A stretch of 64,000 nucleotides of DNA, from contig JAKUCV010002334.1 in the NCBI GenBank assembly GCA_028386065.3, forward strand, positions 124,001 through 188,000. The letters run 5' to 3'. Below, one piece after another: positions 1 through 11,130 of this stretch. The notes beneath the pieces were generated by a model. It made no database searches, had not been told where the DNA came from, and saw nothing but the letters and a program-made list of their open reading frames with translations. Each line of letters begins with the position of its first letter. Position 1 is the first letter of the stretch. This DNA is from Turnera subulata. Its lineage: Eukaryota > Streptophyta > Magnoliopsida > Malpighiales > Passifloraceae. A program made the position numbers and the translations under genes.

Positions 1-1224
1 AAGGTGTAAATTATGCATCGGGCGCTTCTGGAATTCTAGAATTGAGCGGAAAGAATCTGGTATAATGAATTATAAACCAATCACAATATGCTTATTTTAT
101 GTACAGTAGTGTATATATGTATGCATCCATACTACTTAACAATGCAATGTGCATGCCAGTAATTTGCTATAAATTGTAATGAAAGTGGAATTCAAAGTAA
201 TAGTAGTTTTTCGTATTTGATAGGGTGCTAATTTCAGCTTTAAGAAGCAATTAGCAATTCACGGAATAACCATCAGCCGCTTGACTGCGATTATGGGAAG
301 CGAAGCTGCGACTCGAAGTTTCCTTAACAAGTGCTTGTATATAGTTACATCTGGCAGCAATGACTACTTACAGAACTATTACTTGCCTGTATCCGCAACA
401 AGAGAGCTGTATACACCAGAACGATTTGCAGACCTGCTTATCACCGAGTACTCACAGCGAATCAGGGTTGGCATTCTCATTAATTAATTTAGTGTTATTT
501 TGATTCATAAACTTCATTTTTAGCCCTCATTCTTAATTATAACATGACAAGAAACTCTTAATTTTTCAGGTGCTGTATGGTTATGGAGCAAGAAAGATTG
601 CATTGTTTGGGCTTGGACGAATAGGCTGCATCCCTCGCTATGTGATGCAATCAAATGGCTCTTGCAGAGAGGATATCAATGCCGCAGTTCGACTTTTTAA
701 TGACAGACTTTCAGCACTTGCTAATGAACCCAATGCAAACTTGCCTGATGCGAAGTTGACCTATATAAACATAACAGGGATACAATCGGGCGTAGCTTCT
801 CAGCTTGGTATGTACTCCTCATCTTTTAATTAATTTGCTCCTTTTCTTTTTTTTTTTACCCCCCCTTTGGTAGAGTTAATTTTACTCTCTAGCTAGTGAT
901 GCTTCCTATTATCAATTAAATCTGTCCACTTAATTAATTACATATTACTATGGTGTCGATCTTATAATTAATTTATAACATTGTGTATATGCATACCATT
1001 TTCATGCAGGTCTCACAGTTGTTGACACAGCGTGTTGTCCAACAGAGAGAAACGGGTTTTGTGTTCGATCCTCCACACCATGTGGGAACAGAAATGAGTA
1101 CCTCTTCTTTGACGAGTACCATCCAACAGAGGTCGTTAATAATGCCACTGCTGCTGGAGCTTACGACGCTGGCCCTATGGATGCTTCTCCATACAACATC
1201 CGCACTTTGGCTCAGCTGCCGTAG
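1..1224 (+). CDS. GDSL esterase/lipase, 5' end outside window
   Basis: Secreted-type plant SGNH/GDSL hydrolase that cleaves acyl esters; the natural substrate cannot be read from sequence. Exons inferred: 1-59, 224-466, 570-807, 1010-1224 (stop TAG 1222-1224), each with GT-AG borders and matching phase. The first visible exon reads GVNYASGASGI, as in family members. Block III is GSNDYLQNYYLP; the next exon has GARKIALFGLGRIGC; block V is FFDEYHPTE, giving the catalytic Asp and His. The GDSL serine exon lies upstream of the window. Exon structure matches the paralogue at 21098-22884, so this is one half of a tandem pair now separated by about 20 kb of mobile DNA. No break is seen in the visible part. 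Family certain; enzyme specificity unknown. Confidence 0.9.
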
Positions 1225-1881
1225 CTTGGGAGGAATTAAGGAGGAACAGAATGCCAATATATATCATAACTAAAGTACTAATTATATGCTAAATAAGAGG
1301 CATAACGTGGAATAAATATAAGCTAGTTGAGTGCCCATGGATCGATACAGAAGCGATAAAAGCTATATATGACGGTATTAAGTTTTTATGTAATAAGCAT
1401 CACAAATGAAGAACCCCATTATGTATAATTAATGGGAAAAGCATATGGTATAATGAAATAAGGTAATGATGCAACTATATTCTCTGATGTTTGCATTTTG
1501 GGTACAAAACACTGACTATTCCACAAATCATTCCCGATAAATTAAGATAACGTGGATAGTGGATACTAATTAATATGAAAGATCTATATTTTCTTGAAAA
1601 ATTAGTTAGAGTTGATAATTAAGAAACGGAGATGCTGAAACATAACCAGATGAAACCGTTGATAAACCATCTTCGAAGTGGCCTGAATTATGTATACCAT
1701 GAATAGGCTTCACACTGATCAGAAAATGAATGAAAAAAAAAAAATACAACACAAACTAATTTGGAGAAGCATGATCAACGAATTACTTATACTATCTTTA
1801 CATGCTACTGTAAGTATAACCGATATTTTTAATGGGAGGAGAATTTTATTAAGCACATGGGAAATATATAGACATAGATAT
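1225..1881. other. 3' flank of GDSL gene, no feature recognised
   Basis: AT-rich intergenic DNA with short A runs. I see no gene or clear repeat; similarity to the retroelement LTR begins at about 1882. Confidence 0.5.
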
Positions 1882-2171
1882 AGTAACAACAGTACACACG
1901 TCCAGAGACTCCCCCTCATGTTTATTTATAATAAATACAAGGCACTCTCCTAAAAGCTTAGCTTGTCCTCTCCTACAAGTTAGGAGCTTGGCTTGCTGTC
2001 CACTCATCAAAACCCTTACGAACTTGGATTAGTTAAGCCCAAGAACATAAAGTCTAGTCCAAGTATAATTAGGTTAACTACTCCTAATAATAATCGGACT
2101 CTCTCCATACTAACAAGGCTGATGCGCAACACCCGGCCCATCCCGCACCATGGACTTCCCGGGCCGTGACA
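1882..2171 (-). mobile_element. Truncated 3' LTR of outer gypsy-type element
   Basis: About 290 bp here is repeated, diverged, at 10381-10664. On the minus strand it starts TGTCAC followed by GGCCCGGGAAGTCCATGG. A purine-rich tract sits immediately upstream on that strand (2172-2182), as for a 3' LTR. Similarity to the second copy stops at about 1882, while the second copy continues to 10226, so the far end of this LTR has been lost. The large-LTR element at 2489-10225 lies between the two copies. Confidence 0.6.
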
Positions 2172-2488
2172 TTCTCCACTACCTAATCTTGCAACGTCCT
2201 CGTTGCAATCTGATGATGCAAAAGACACCCGACAACCTGCCTCGCGGAACGCCGCTTCTGATGTTCATGCTTCCACTTCTCTTTGTGAAAATCCTTCCAC
2301 TCCCCGAAGTACCAAAGCCACCGAACCCATCAAACAAAAACCATGCTCATGATCAAACCATGACTTGTGCCTAGCCATATCCGGTTCCCAATCATCCGCA
2401 TACCCACTTGAACTTCGGCTAGAATCCCCGCAACCTTGGTCACGGCCCAAGAGTGTGGCGCAACTGATGCACACTCTCACCGTGCAAC
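2172..2488 (-). mobile_element. Polypurine tract and 3' internal remnant of outer gypsy element
   Basis: On the minus strand a purine-rich stretch (complement of 2172-2182) directly precedes the LTR start TGTCAC. The rest is non-coding internal sequence of the outer element, cut at 2489 by the inserted large-LTR element. Confidence 0.5.
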
Positions 2489-2803
2489 TGTAACGCCCCG
2501 GATTTTCAGTATTTAATTCTGTGAAATTTTTCGAAATTTTTGGATTTAATTTCCAATTATGCCCTCACGTAATTCACGGGAACTAATTTTCTGGTCTTAA
2601 TAAATTTATTTCTAGTATGGTTCAATCATTCATTCTCAAGTAATAATTTTGTTTAGCATTTACTAGTGTTTAGAATTAAAACACATGATGAGATGTAGTT
2701 TTTACTAAAACTACGTAGTTTTGGTAGAGCCAAAACTTAAAACACACAAAGGGATGTGTTTTGACTTTTAGGGTAGACTAGAGGAGGGCTGTCAGTGAAG
2801 TGA

Positions 2804-2826
2804 CGTCGTTTTGGAGCAAAACGACG
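2804..2826. promoter_or_regulatory. Perfect 10-bp inverted repeat upstream of LTR TATA box
   Basis: CGTCGTTTTG, a 3-nt spacer GAG, then CAAAACGACG. A further CGTTTTGG follows at 2828. It lies about 45 bp upstream of the LTR TATA box, the usual place for LTR activator sites. The function is inferred. Confidence 0.4.
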
Positions 2827-2868
2827 CCGTTTTGGTTACTGGTGGAAGCCCTAACCCTAGGGCTTGGA

Positions 2869-2875
2869 TATAAAT
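2869..2875 (+). promoter_or_regulatory. TATA box of LARD LTR promoter
   Basis: TATAAAT followed by a pyrimidine-rich stretch (TCTTCTCTTCTCTCTC), the layout of an LTR U3/R border. The corresponding part of the right LTR is in the gap. Confidence 0.5.
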
Positions 2876-4269
2876 TCTTCTCTTCTCTCTCTCTCCATGC
2901 TTTTCTTTTCCTCCTTCCTCCCGAACAGCTGCCGGTTTCTTCTCCACGATCTCCCACTCTCTTCTCTTCGCTAGACACCGTTTTTCCCTGGAATCTTCTC
3001 TTCTCCTTCGTCTCCTTCTTCTCCCTGTGAGACTGTCGCCTTTGTTGCGTTCTATTGGGTGTTGCGTTGTCGTCTTCAACGCCCAGAATCGCCACCGCCG
3101 CCGCGTCAAGGAAGAGGACCTGGGCTTGGGCGAGAAGCGCAGCGGGACCTTGTCTCGACCTCTGCGTGGATGTATCGAGGAGTCGCCGCCATTTCCTCCA
3201 ACCTCCTTTGGCTGCCCTTCTCCTGTCCCTGTCACGGGTTGAGGTGACCGCCACCGTCTTTGTTAGTTGGGTCGCCTCTTCCACACACCGTCGAGGAGCC
3301 GCCACCGTCATCAAAGGACGGGGCTGGTGCCGTGGCTTAAATCGAAGGAGGCCGGTGCGGTATAGGTGTGACTCGATCCAGGCTCGAACGCGACGAGGTA
3401 AGCCACCAGCTCGTCTCCTGTCTCGGTTCTTCTTTTTCTTTTTCCTATCATTTATTTCCTTCTCTTTATTCTTGACTCTAGCGTTGATGGTTTGTCTTCG
3501 TCTATGGATGACCACTGGGTTCGTGAGTGGTGGTGTGTGTGTGTGCAGTTGTTGGTTTATGTCGGCGGGTCTTGTGTTGGTGTTGTGTAGGGACGGCTGC
3601 GAGTTGGGTATTTTGTGCTTGCTGGTTCGGCTGTGTCGATGGTGGTGTGGGATTGATTTGAGGAGGGTTGGCTCGGGTGACAGGACCAGAGGCGCGGGAG
3701 TGCGGATCCAGAACCGGCTTGTGCTGGTCAATTTTCTACGAGTTTGTGTTGTTGGTGTTTTCGACTACGGGTTGGATAGGCTCGGATATGGTGCTGTTTG
3801 ACAGAGTCGGTTTCGGGCAGTGAGTTCTTTTTGGTGAGAATCCGATGCTCCATTCTTTACTTGTTCATTTAAATGATTTTTCTGCGAGTTGATGGTTGAA
3901 TTGAGTGTCGTTGTTGGATGTTCGGATTTTTGGGCAGTTTCCTGCGTATTCCTTGGCATTTCGGGATTTTCCGGCAGAGGTGACCGGAATCCGGCGAGGC
4001 TCGGAAATTTTCCGGCGAGGCTCGGGTTGCTGTTCCGACAGGACATAGTTTCTTTTCCGGCGTTTCATGGTAATTCTCGGTGTTGGCCGTTATTAGATTT
4101 TGTACATGTCCTGTTGTGTAAATGTACTTAATTAATGTATTAAAACATTATGGACTTAGTGGAAACCGGGTGTGCGGGTTGTGAGTGGCGCGGCCGGAAT
4201 ATATTTCCGACGCGTTTAGAACCGTTAGGCCGAAAAATGTTTGAGCTCGGGAGTTCGATAAAAGTATTA

Positions 4270-4535
4270 TTGTGATGGGCCGGGCTTAGGCCCAATTAAT
4301 GTCATATTAATTCTACATGGGCTTTTAGGCCAATGACTACTGAAGTGGGCTTTAGGCCCAATGGCTTGTAATTAAGATGGGCTTTAGGCCTAATAAAATG
4401 TAACTAATTTAAATAGGTTTTAGGCCCAATGGTTTTGTGAATGTGCTTTAGGCCCAATAAATGGATATTATTTTGAGATGGGCTTTAGGCCCAAAGGGTT
4501 CTTATGATGTGGGCCTTAGGCCCAGGTATAAATTG
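4270..4535. repeat. Eight TGGGC...GCCCA palindromic units in left LTR
   Basis: Recurring units of the form TGGGCTTTAGGCCCAAT, about 30 bp apart, several mutated on one side. The cores TGGGCC and GGCCCA match the published plant site II (TCP-binding) motif. Shorter sets occur in the other two LTR copies at 8640-8800 and, inverted, 14300-14525. Confidence 0.65.
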
Positions 4536-5302
4536 GATTTGAATTTTGGGTTTAGACCTGGGTTTCTTAGTAACGGGCCTAGTGTACGATTAAAGCTTAA
4601 GACGATGACATTGGCATGTATTTGATTTGATTTCCGTGAATAAATATCTTACATGGTATATATGTTCATAGGAGGTTATGGACATGAGGTTGTTGAGGCG
4701 GAACTAGGCTTCAGGTTCCGAGACAATTAATATGGCCAAGGTGAGGACTTATAAACCTTTGTATGCATTACTGCCTACAATGCTCGGTTAACTGTCTTGT
4801 TACATAAGTGGTATTAATTGTTGGTCTTGAATGCTGTATGCATGCTTGTTTGATGTGCTTATGTTGCTATCTGCGAGTGTACTATGTTGGTGATATCTCT
4901 GATGCAGTGTGCATGATTTGTGAACTGTGTACCAGTGTGATATAATATGCCTGTCGTGCATGAGTTGTTTTGTGTGTTAAATAACGTGTTAAGTGGTTTT
5001 GTGGTTTGTGTGGTGGATTGTGGGCTGGAGGCCCGGATTTGAGATTAAGATGTTAAATCCACACAACCATGTTGAAATAACGTATGGTACAATTCTTAAA
5101 GGATAATTGTGAATAAAATACTATTATAAATTCTACTGTGGGGCTGTTGACCGGTTGGTTCGAGCGGGAAGTAATACCCCTCGGGATGGCATGCGGGTTA
5201 GCATGTGGGCCTGTGATGGCCGGTTCTACCTCCCTCCTTCTACCTCCCCCTTTCTACCTCCCTCTTTCTCTCTGTCTCTCTCTCTCTCTCTATGGATATG
5301 TT

Positions 5303-5362
5303 GGGCTTCGTGCCTGGTTTATTTGGGCTTCGTGCCTGGTTTATTTGGGCTTCGTGCCTGGT
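5303..5362 (+). repeat. 22-bp tandem repeat, three copies
   Basis: Units read TTGGGCTTCGTGCCTGGTTTA three times in a row, the last one ending differently. The right LTR has only about two degenerate units at 9607-9645. Confidence 0.8.
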
Positions 5363-5585
5363 TGTCTGATCAGACGGGACCGAGCTCGACGCACACAGTA
5401 GAGGGCCCTAATAAAATATTTAACCTTAATAACAAAGATAATAATATAAGTAATGATAGTGATGGTTGAAGTCTGGTGATGACTGGTGTTATGTATTGTG
5501 AATTGTTGTGCTCTGTGTTTGCTGTTGCCATTGCCGGTGTACTTGTAGTTGATTTGTTTTGTATATTATTGGTTTATTTGTCTGC

Positions 5586-5609
5586 GGTGAGACAGTGGTT
5601 GGTCTCACC
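5586..5609. other. Conserved stem-loop in left LTR
   Basis: GGTGAGAC, 8-nt loop, GTCTCACC: a perfect 8-bp stem. It is also present at 9853-9876 and, with a 9-nt loop, in the inverted copy at 13285-13309. Confidence 0.6.
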
Positions 5610-5959
5610 CCCTCACAGTTTTACACAGGTTAGCTGATCGATGATCAGAAGAGCATATCAGCAGGTGGCGGTGCTTTCCTCTCCTCGGGTCGGATCCATA
5701 GAGTTCACTGCATACATGTTATCATATGTATAGTCTTCCGCTGCATACTCGTTGTTGTGTAATTTGTTGTACAATTGTTCATTGAATATGTTGTTTATAT
5801 TGTATCCCGGGTAGAAGGGCATTTTGGTCACTTCACATGCTATACATTCTTTAATGGATGATTTGGGATACGGGTATCCCGGGAATGATAAGGGCAATTT
5901 AGTCAATCCATAATTAATTTATAACTTATATTAATAAATTGGGACACGGGCGTTTTAGT

Positions 5960-5971
5960 TGGTAGCGGAGC
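5960..5971 (+). other. Primer-binding-like site of LARD element
   Basis: TGGTAGCGGAGC directly after the left LTR, resembling the TGGTATCAGAGC-type site complementary to initiator Met tRNA. The copia element C site at 55037 is almost the same. Confidence 0.5.
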
Positions 5972-6874
5972 AGGCTTTAGATCCTTGGGAATGTTTCGAA
6001 ATATTTTGTGATCTTTTGTGCATATGTCTGCTCCTTTTTGAGTTGTATGTTACATTGACTTATGCATTCATATAGTGAGTCATACTATGGATCCGGTGGA
6101 GGACACGCACCTACTGATGGTCAAAGTGACCCGGTATTGTCATTGAAATGGTATGCTTGCTTCTACAGCTTAGGCTGTAGTAAAGTTTATTTTGTGGTTT
6201 ATCCACTGATCTATTAGAGTCGGTGTAGACTCTTGATTCTTGGTTTATGTTCCTTGTCTGTGATGAACTGGCCAATGCAAGTAAGAACCATCGGTTTTGT
6301 TTGGAGTTTACATCTATTAAGAAATGATCTGATATGATGCTTGTGGATATGATTCTCGTGATCTTGGTGATCATGTTTTTGTGGTTTGATTCGATGAGCT
6401 TGAGGAATTGAATTTGCTTATGAATTTTCTATGTGGATTGATTCTTGTTCGGAGTTCGAGCTGATAACTTTTGAAATTAAATTGAGGTTGATCTAATGGT
6501 ATATTTGGGGAAAAATCTTTTAGTGATACTTGAGGTGCTTAACTTTGATGAGTTTGGGGATATTAATGGTGATTGTGGTAAAAAGGTTTGATCATGAATT
6601 TCTGTTGAGGTTATAGTCCATGTGTTGGAAGGCAACGCTGATAGTATGTTCATATCGAGGTTTGGTTCTTTTGAGGTGATCTCGAGTACTGTGATTTAGT
6701 TGCTAGTTTGTTAAGTTACGTCATGAGATATACATTGATGTTTTAGGTTCTTTATCAAAATCATTATGATGATCGTGGTGGTTATGGTTCGAGAGATAGA
6801 TTCATGAATATGAGTATGTGGGAATGTTTAGGTCTTAAGGAATCCAAGGTATAGAGTTATAAGTATGATTTTTC
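5972..6874 (+). mobile_element. Non-coding internal region of LARD element
   Basis: AT-rich sequence with short frames only. An ATG at 6087 (ATGGATCCGGTGG) sits where gag would begin but is not followed by a long frame. The sequence runs into the gap, so the 3' internal end is not seen. Confidence 0.55.
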
Positions 6875-7716
6875 NNNNNNNNNNNNNNNNNNNNNNNNNN
6901 NNNNNNNNNNNNNNNNNNNNNNNNNNNNNNNNNNNNNNNNNNNNNNNNNNNNNNNNNNNNNNNNNNNNNNNNNNNNNNNNNNNNNNNNNNNNNNNNNNNN
7001 NNNNNNNNNNNNNNNNNNNNNNNNNNNNNNNNNNNNNNNNNNNNNNNNNNNNNNNNNNNNNNNNNNNNNNNNNNNNNNNNNNNNNNNNNNNNNNNNNNNN
7101 NNNNNNNNNNNNNNNNNNNNNNNNNNNNNNNNNNNNNNNNNNNNNNNNNNNNNNNNNNNNNNNNNNNNNNNNNNNNNNNNNNNNNNNNNNNNNNNNNNNN
7201 NNNNNNNNNNNNNNNNNNNNNNNNNNNNNNNNNNNNNNNNNNNNNNNNNNNNNNNNNNNNNNNNNNNNNNNNNNNNNNNNNNNNNNNNNNNNNNNNNNNN
7301 NNNNNNNNNNNNNNNNNNNNNNNNNNNNNNNNNNNNNNNNNNNNNNNNNNNNNNNNNNNNNNNNNNNNNNNNNNNNNNNNNNNNNNNNNNNNNNNNNNNN
7401 NNNNNNNNNNNNNNNNNNNNNNNNNNNNNNNNNNNNNNNNNNNNNNNNNNNNNNNNNNNNNNNNNNNNNNNNNNNNNNNNNNNNNNNNNNNNNNNNNNNN
7501 NNNNNNNNNNNNNNNNNNNNNNNNNNNNNNNNNNNNNNNNNNNNNNNNNNNNNNNNNNNNNNNNNNNNNNNNNNNNNNNNNNNNNNNNNNNNNNNNNNNN
7601 NNNNNNNNNNNNNNNNNNNNNNNNNNNNNNNNNNNNNNNNNNNNNNNNNNNNNNNNNNNNNNNNNNNNNNNNNNNNNNNNNNNNNNNNNNNNNNNNNNNN
7701 NNNNNNNNNNNNNNNN
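6875..7716. other. Assembly gap, 842 N
   Basis: Undetermined bases between the internal region and the right LTR. The missing first part of the right LTR, judged from the left LTR, should be about 915 bp, already longer than the gap, so the gap length is probably an estimate. Open frames running through the N block are artefacts. Confidence 0.98.
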
Positions 7717-10225
7717 CTCGTCTCCTCTCTCGGTTCTTCTTTTTCTTTTTCCTATCATTTATTTCCTTCTCTTTATTCTTGACTCTGGCGTTGATGGTTT
7801 GTCTTCGTCTATGGATGACCACTGGGTTCGTGAGTGGTGGCGTGTGTGTGTGCAGTTGTTGGTTTATGTCGGCGGGATGTGTGGTTGTTGTTGAAGGAGG
7901 TGGGTTCTGTGTCGTTGTTCATGGCTGTGGTTTGCTTAGGACCGTCGTGTGTATTGTTGGGCTGTTTGTTTGGCTCGGGTCGGGTTGTGTTCTTGGCAAG
8001 GAATGGTGGCTAGGCTCTGTAATGCTCACAGCGAGGTTGCGAGTTAATAGCCGGCAGCGTGTTGGTTGGGCTCGGGTTCGTGCTGCTCAACGGAGGCGAG
8101 CCGTTCTGGAGAGTGCGACTTGTGTCTCCCGGTAAGCAATTCCGACGACCTGTGTTGGTGTTCTATTCTCCTTGTTGTTTGTGGTCATGGATCTAAAGTA
8201 TTAGCTGTTGGGTTGTTGTTTATGGTGCTTTGACAGTTTGTGGAGAACGTTTCTTCGTTCTGTAGTTCTGGGGTTCTTCCGGCGAAGCTTGGCCGGAATC
8301 CGGCGGGTCGGGTTACTTTTCCGGGGAGGCTCGGGTACTGTTCCGGCGAGGCTGACCGGAATCCTGCGAGCTCGGGAATTTTCCGGAGAGGCTCTGGTTG
8401 CTGTTCCGACAAGACAATGTTTTTCGGCATTACATGGTAATTCTCGGGTTTTGATGCGAATTTCAATACTTGTACAATCATGTAGTGTAAATGCATATAA
8501 TCGGTGTATTGAAATAAAATGGATCAAGTGGAAACCGGGTGTGGGGAAAGAGTGACGCGTGGCCGGTATATATCCGACGCACATAATATCCTTAGGCCGG
8601 AAAGGTCGGGCTCGGGAGCTCGATTAATGTGAGTAAGTGAATGGGCCGGGCCTAGACCCAAGTTATGTCACGTTAAGGGTATACGGGCTTTAGGCCCAAG
8701 GACTATTATGGATACGGGCTAAAGGCCCAATAAAGAGTAATTAATTTAAAATGGGCTTTAGGCCCAGTGACTTTAATTGATGTGGGCTTTAGGCCCTGTG
8801 AACCGTTAATCGAGATAAATAATTGAACTTAAGCGAACATTTGGTCTCAGGCTAAGTTATAGGATTTGTCGAGCTAGGATCATAGACCTATCTTAATTGG
8901 GCTTAAGGACTAAAAGATTTCATGTCGTTATAGTCACGGCATTGACATGCATTCATCATGATTTTATGTGGACCTTATGTGTGGTCATTTTGATTCCAAT
9001 ATAGGATATGTTAAGGTGGAATGAGCTTCGGCTTCCGAGACAATGAATATGGCCAAGGTGAGGACTTATAAACCTTTGTATGCATTACTGCCTACAATGC
9101 TCGGTTAATTATTTTGGAATATAAAGTGGTGTTATTTGTTTGATCCTTAATGCTGTATGCATGCTTGCCTATTGTGCTGTTGTTGCTATTTGCAAAGTGA
9201 ATTATGTTGATGTTACCTATGACGTGGTGTGTCTGATGATGTGGCCTGTTTGTCTGATGTGTTGTATTGTGCCTGTCTAGTATGACTTGTTTGGTTATGA
9301 TAAACACATGGGATATAGATTTGTGGTTTGTGTGGTGGACTATAGGCTGGGGCCCGGATTTGAGATTAAGATGTTAAATCCACACAACGTTGTTTGACAA
9401 TAATGTATGGTACCACTCTTAAAGAATAAATGAGAATAACGAATTATAATAAAGTCTATTGTGGGGCTGTTGACCGGTTGGTTCGAGCGGGAAGTAATAC
9501 CCCTCGGGATGGCATGCGGGTTTGCATGTGGGCCTGTGATGGCCGGTTCTACCTCCCCCTTTCTACCTCCCCCTTTCTCTCTGTCTCTCTCTCTCTATGG
9601 ATATGTTTGGGCTTCGTGCCAGGTTTATTGGGCTTATGCCTGGTTGTCTGATCAGACGGGACCGAGCTCGACGCACACAGTAGAGGGCCCTAATAAATAC
9701 TTAAACCTAGTAACAAGGATAATAGAATAAGTAATGATAAGTGATGGTTTGTAGTCTGATGATGTCTTGCTCTGTGTATTGTGGTTGTTGTTGTTTGATG
9801 CCGGTGTACTTGTAGTTGATTTGTTTTGTATATTATTGGTTTATTTGTTTGCGGTGAGACAGTGGTTGGTCTCACCCCCTCACGGTTTTACACAGGTTAG
9901 CTGATCGATGATCAGAAGAGCATATCAGCAGGTGGCGGTGCTTTCCTCTTCTCGGGTCGGATCCATAGAGTTCACTGCATACATGTTATCATATGTATAG
10001 TCTTCCGCTGCATACTCGTTGTTGTGTAATTTGTTGTACAATTGTTCATTGATTATGTTGTTTATATTGTATCCCGGGTAGAAGGGCATTTTGGTCACTT
10101 CACATGCTATACATTCTTTAATGGATGATTTGGGATACGGGTGTCCCGGGAATGATAAGGGCAATTTAGTCAATCCATAATTAATTTATAACTTATATTA
10201 ATAAGTTGGGACACGGGCGTTTTAG
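7717..10225 (+). repeat. Right long terminal repeat of LARD element (5' part in gap)
   Basis: Aligns with 3412-5958 of the left LTR, with strong divergence at 7885-8270 against the left copy. It holds five TGGGC/GCCCA units (8640-8800), the C/T-rich stretch at 9550-9600, the stem-loop at 9853-9876 and the same terminal GGGCGTTTTAG. Confidence 0.75.
8640..8800. repeat. Five TGGGC...GCCCA units in right LTR
   Basis: Units near 8641, 8684, 8716, 8751 and 8780, the clearest reading GGGCTTTAGGCCCA. This is the counterpart of 4270-4535 with fewer copies. Confidence 0.6.
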
Positions 10226-10664
10226 CGGCACAAGCTAGAACGTCCCTAAACTTGTAAGCCGAACCACACACGTCAACGTAACAAGCAAGGATTATAGAAT
10301 AATAGAGAACAACGTATAAAGCATAACCAAGAGAATAAGAATTGGGAGAATACTCGTGATATTATTATTAGAAAACCCTAACAACAATACACATGCCCAG
10401 AGACTCCCCCTCATATCTATTTATAATAAACACAAGGCACTCTCCTAAGGCTAGCTTGCCCTTTCCTACAAGTTAGGAGCTTGCCTTGTTGTCCACTCAC
10501 CAAAACCTATATGAACTTGGATTAGTTAGGCCCAAGAACATAAAGACTAGTCCAAGTACAATTAGGTTAACTACTCCTAATAATAATCGGACTCTCCCCA
10601 TACTAACAAGGCTGATGCGCAACACCCGGCCCATCCCGCACCATGGACTTCCCAGGCTGTGACA
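10226..10664 (-). mobile_element. 5' LTR of outer gypsy element
   Basis: On the minus strand it begins TGTCACAGCCTGGGAAG at 10664 and runs to the LARD border at 10226. Positions 10381-10664 match 1882-2171. The piece 10226-10380 has no partner because the left copy is truncated. Confidence 0.6.
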
Positions 10665-10705
10665 TTAAACCTCTTGGTCAGCAAAAGCTTTGCCAATATT
10701 ACAAG

Positions 10706-10787
10706 CCCCTTTGGTGTTGGATGTAACGGGATATAATGGGATGGAATCAAATGAAATCTTCATTAGATTACTTCTAACCAAACGGGG
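10706..10787. mobile_element. Small MITE-like element
   Basis: About 82 bp bounded by inverted ends CCCCTTTGGT and ACCAAACGGGG (one gap), with GGGATATAATGGGATGG inside. No clear target-site duplication, so superfamily not assigned. Confidence 0.4.
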
Positions 10788-11130
10788 TTTAGGTCGCCAG
10801 TATAGACAAACCAGGAAATTAAATGTTACCTATAAAAGAGTATTCTAGTTCTGATACAAAACAAGTACTCAAAGTAAAAGTAAAGTATCAACCAAAGTGT
10901 ATCTTTATTAGGGAATTTGTGTCGGTTACAAGTGAGAGAATATGCCCCATTACATGAGTTTTTGCCTTTTATTTGCCATTCTCAGGTGCCCTGGATCGCT
11001 CATGTGCAGCCTCTTTTCCCAATGTGATGAGGCCACGTGTGGCTTCCTCATTAGTCACTAGTGGATTTCTGGCGATAAGGTTGTCCATGAGCTGGGTCGG
11101 ATCTGATCTTAAGGGGGTCTTCACTGTTTA
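10788..11130. other. Intergenic, nothing recognised
   Basis: No frame, RNA gene or repeat that I recognise. Confidence 0.4.

Larger units (their letters stand above)
2489..5958 (+). repeat. Left long terminal repeat of LARD-like element
   Basis: About 3.47 kb, far longer than usual gypsy LTRs. It contains a perfect 10-bp inverted repeat at 2804-2826, a TATA box at 2869, a GC-rich leader-like zone (2900-3420), a run of TGGGC/GCCCA units (4270-4535), a 22-bp tandem repeat (5303-5362) and a conserved stem-loop (5586-5609). The open frames over 2778-3801 overlap on both strands and show no protein family signature, so I do not call them genes. Confidence 0.75.
2489..10225 (+). mobile_element. 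Large-LTR non-autonomous gypsy element (LARD-like)
   Basis: Two long direct repeats flank a short internal region. The left LTR (2489-5958) starts TGTAACGCCCC and ends GGGCGTTTTAG. The right LTR is visible from 7717 to 10225 and ends identically; its first part falls in the gap. Matched stretches include 3408 onward with 7717 onward, 5138-5460 with 9460-9740, and 5570-5958 with 9838-10225. The internal part (5959-6874) has a primer-binding-like site but no gag or pol frame, so the element must be mobilised in trans. Middle portions of the two LTRs (about 3560-3880 against 7885-8270) have diverged strongly, suggesting age or rearrangement. No convincing target-site duplication was found. Confidence 0.75.

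Noticed and set aside
2778..3801. Long overlapping open frames on both strands (317 and 248 codons)
   Set aside because: They lie inside the GC-rich part of an LTR, overlap each other in antisense, are rich in simple residues and show no family motif.
6835..7822. Three frames of about 300 codons across the gap
   Set aside because: Almost all codons are N; pure artefacts.
2489..10225. Target-site duplication of the LARD element
   Set aside because: Left flank GCAAC and right flank CGGCA do not match; borders may be off by a few bases or the site has changed.
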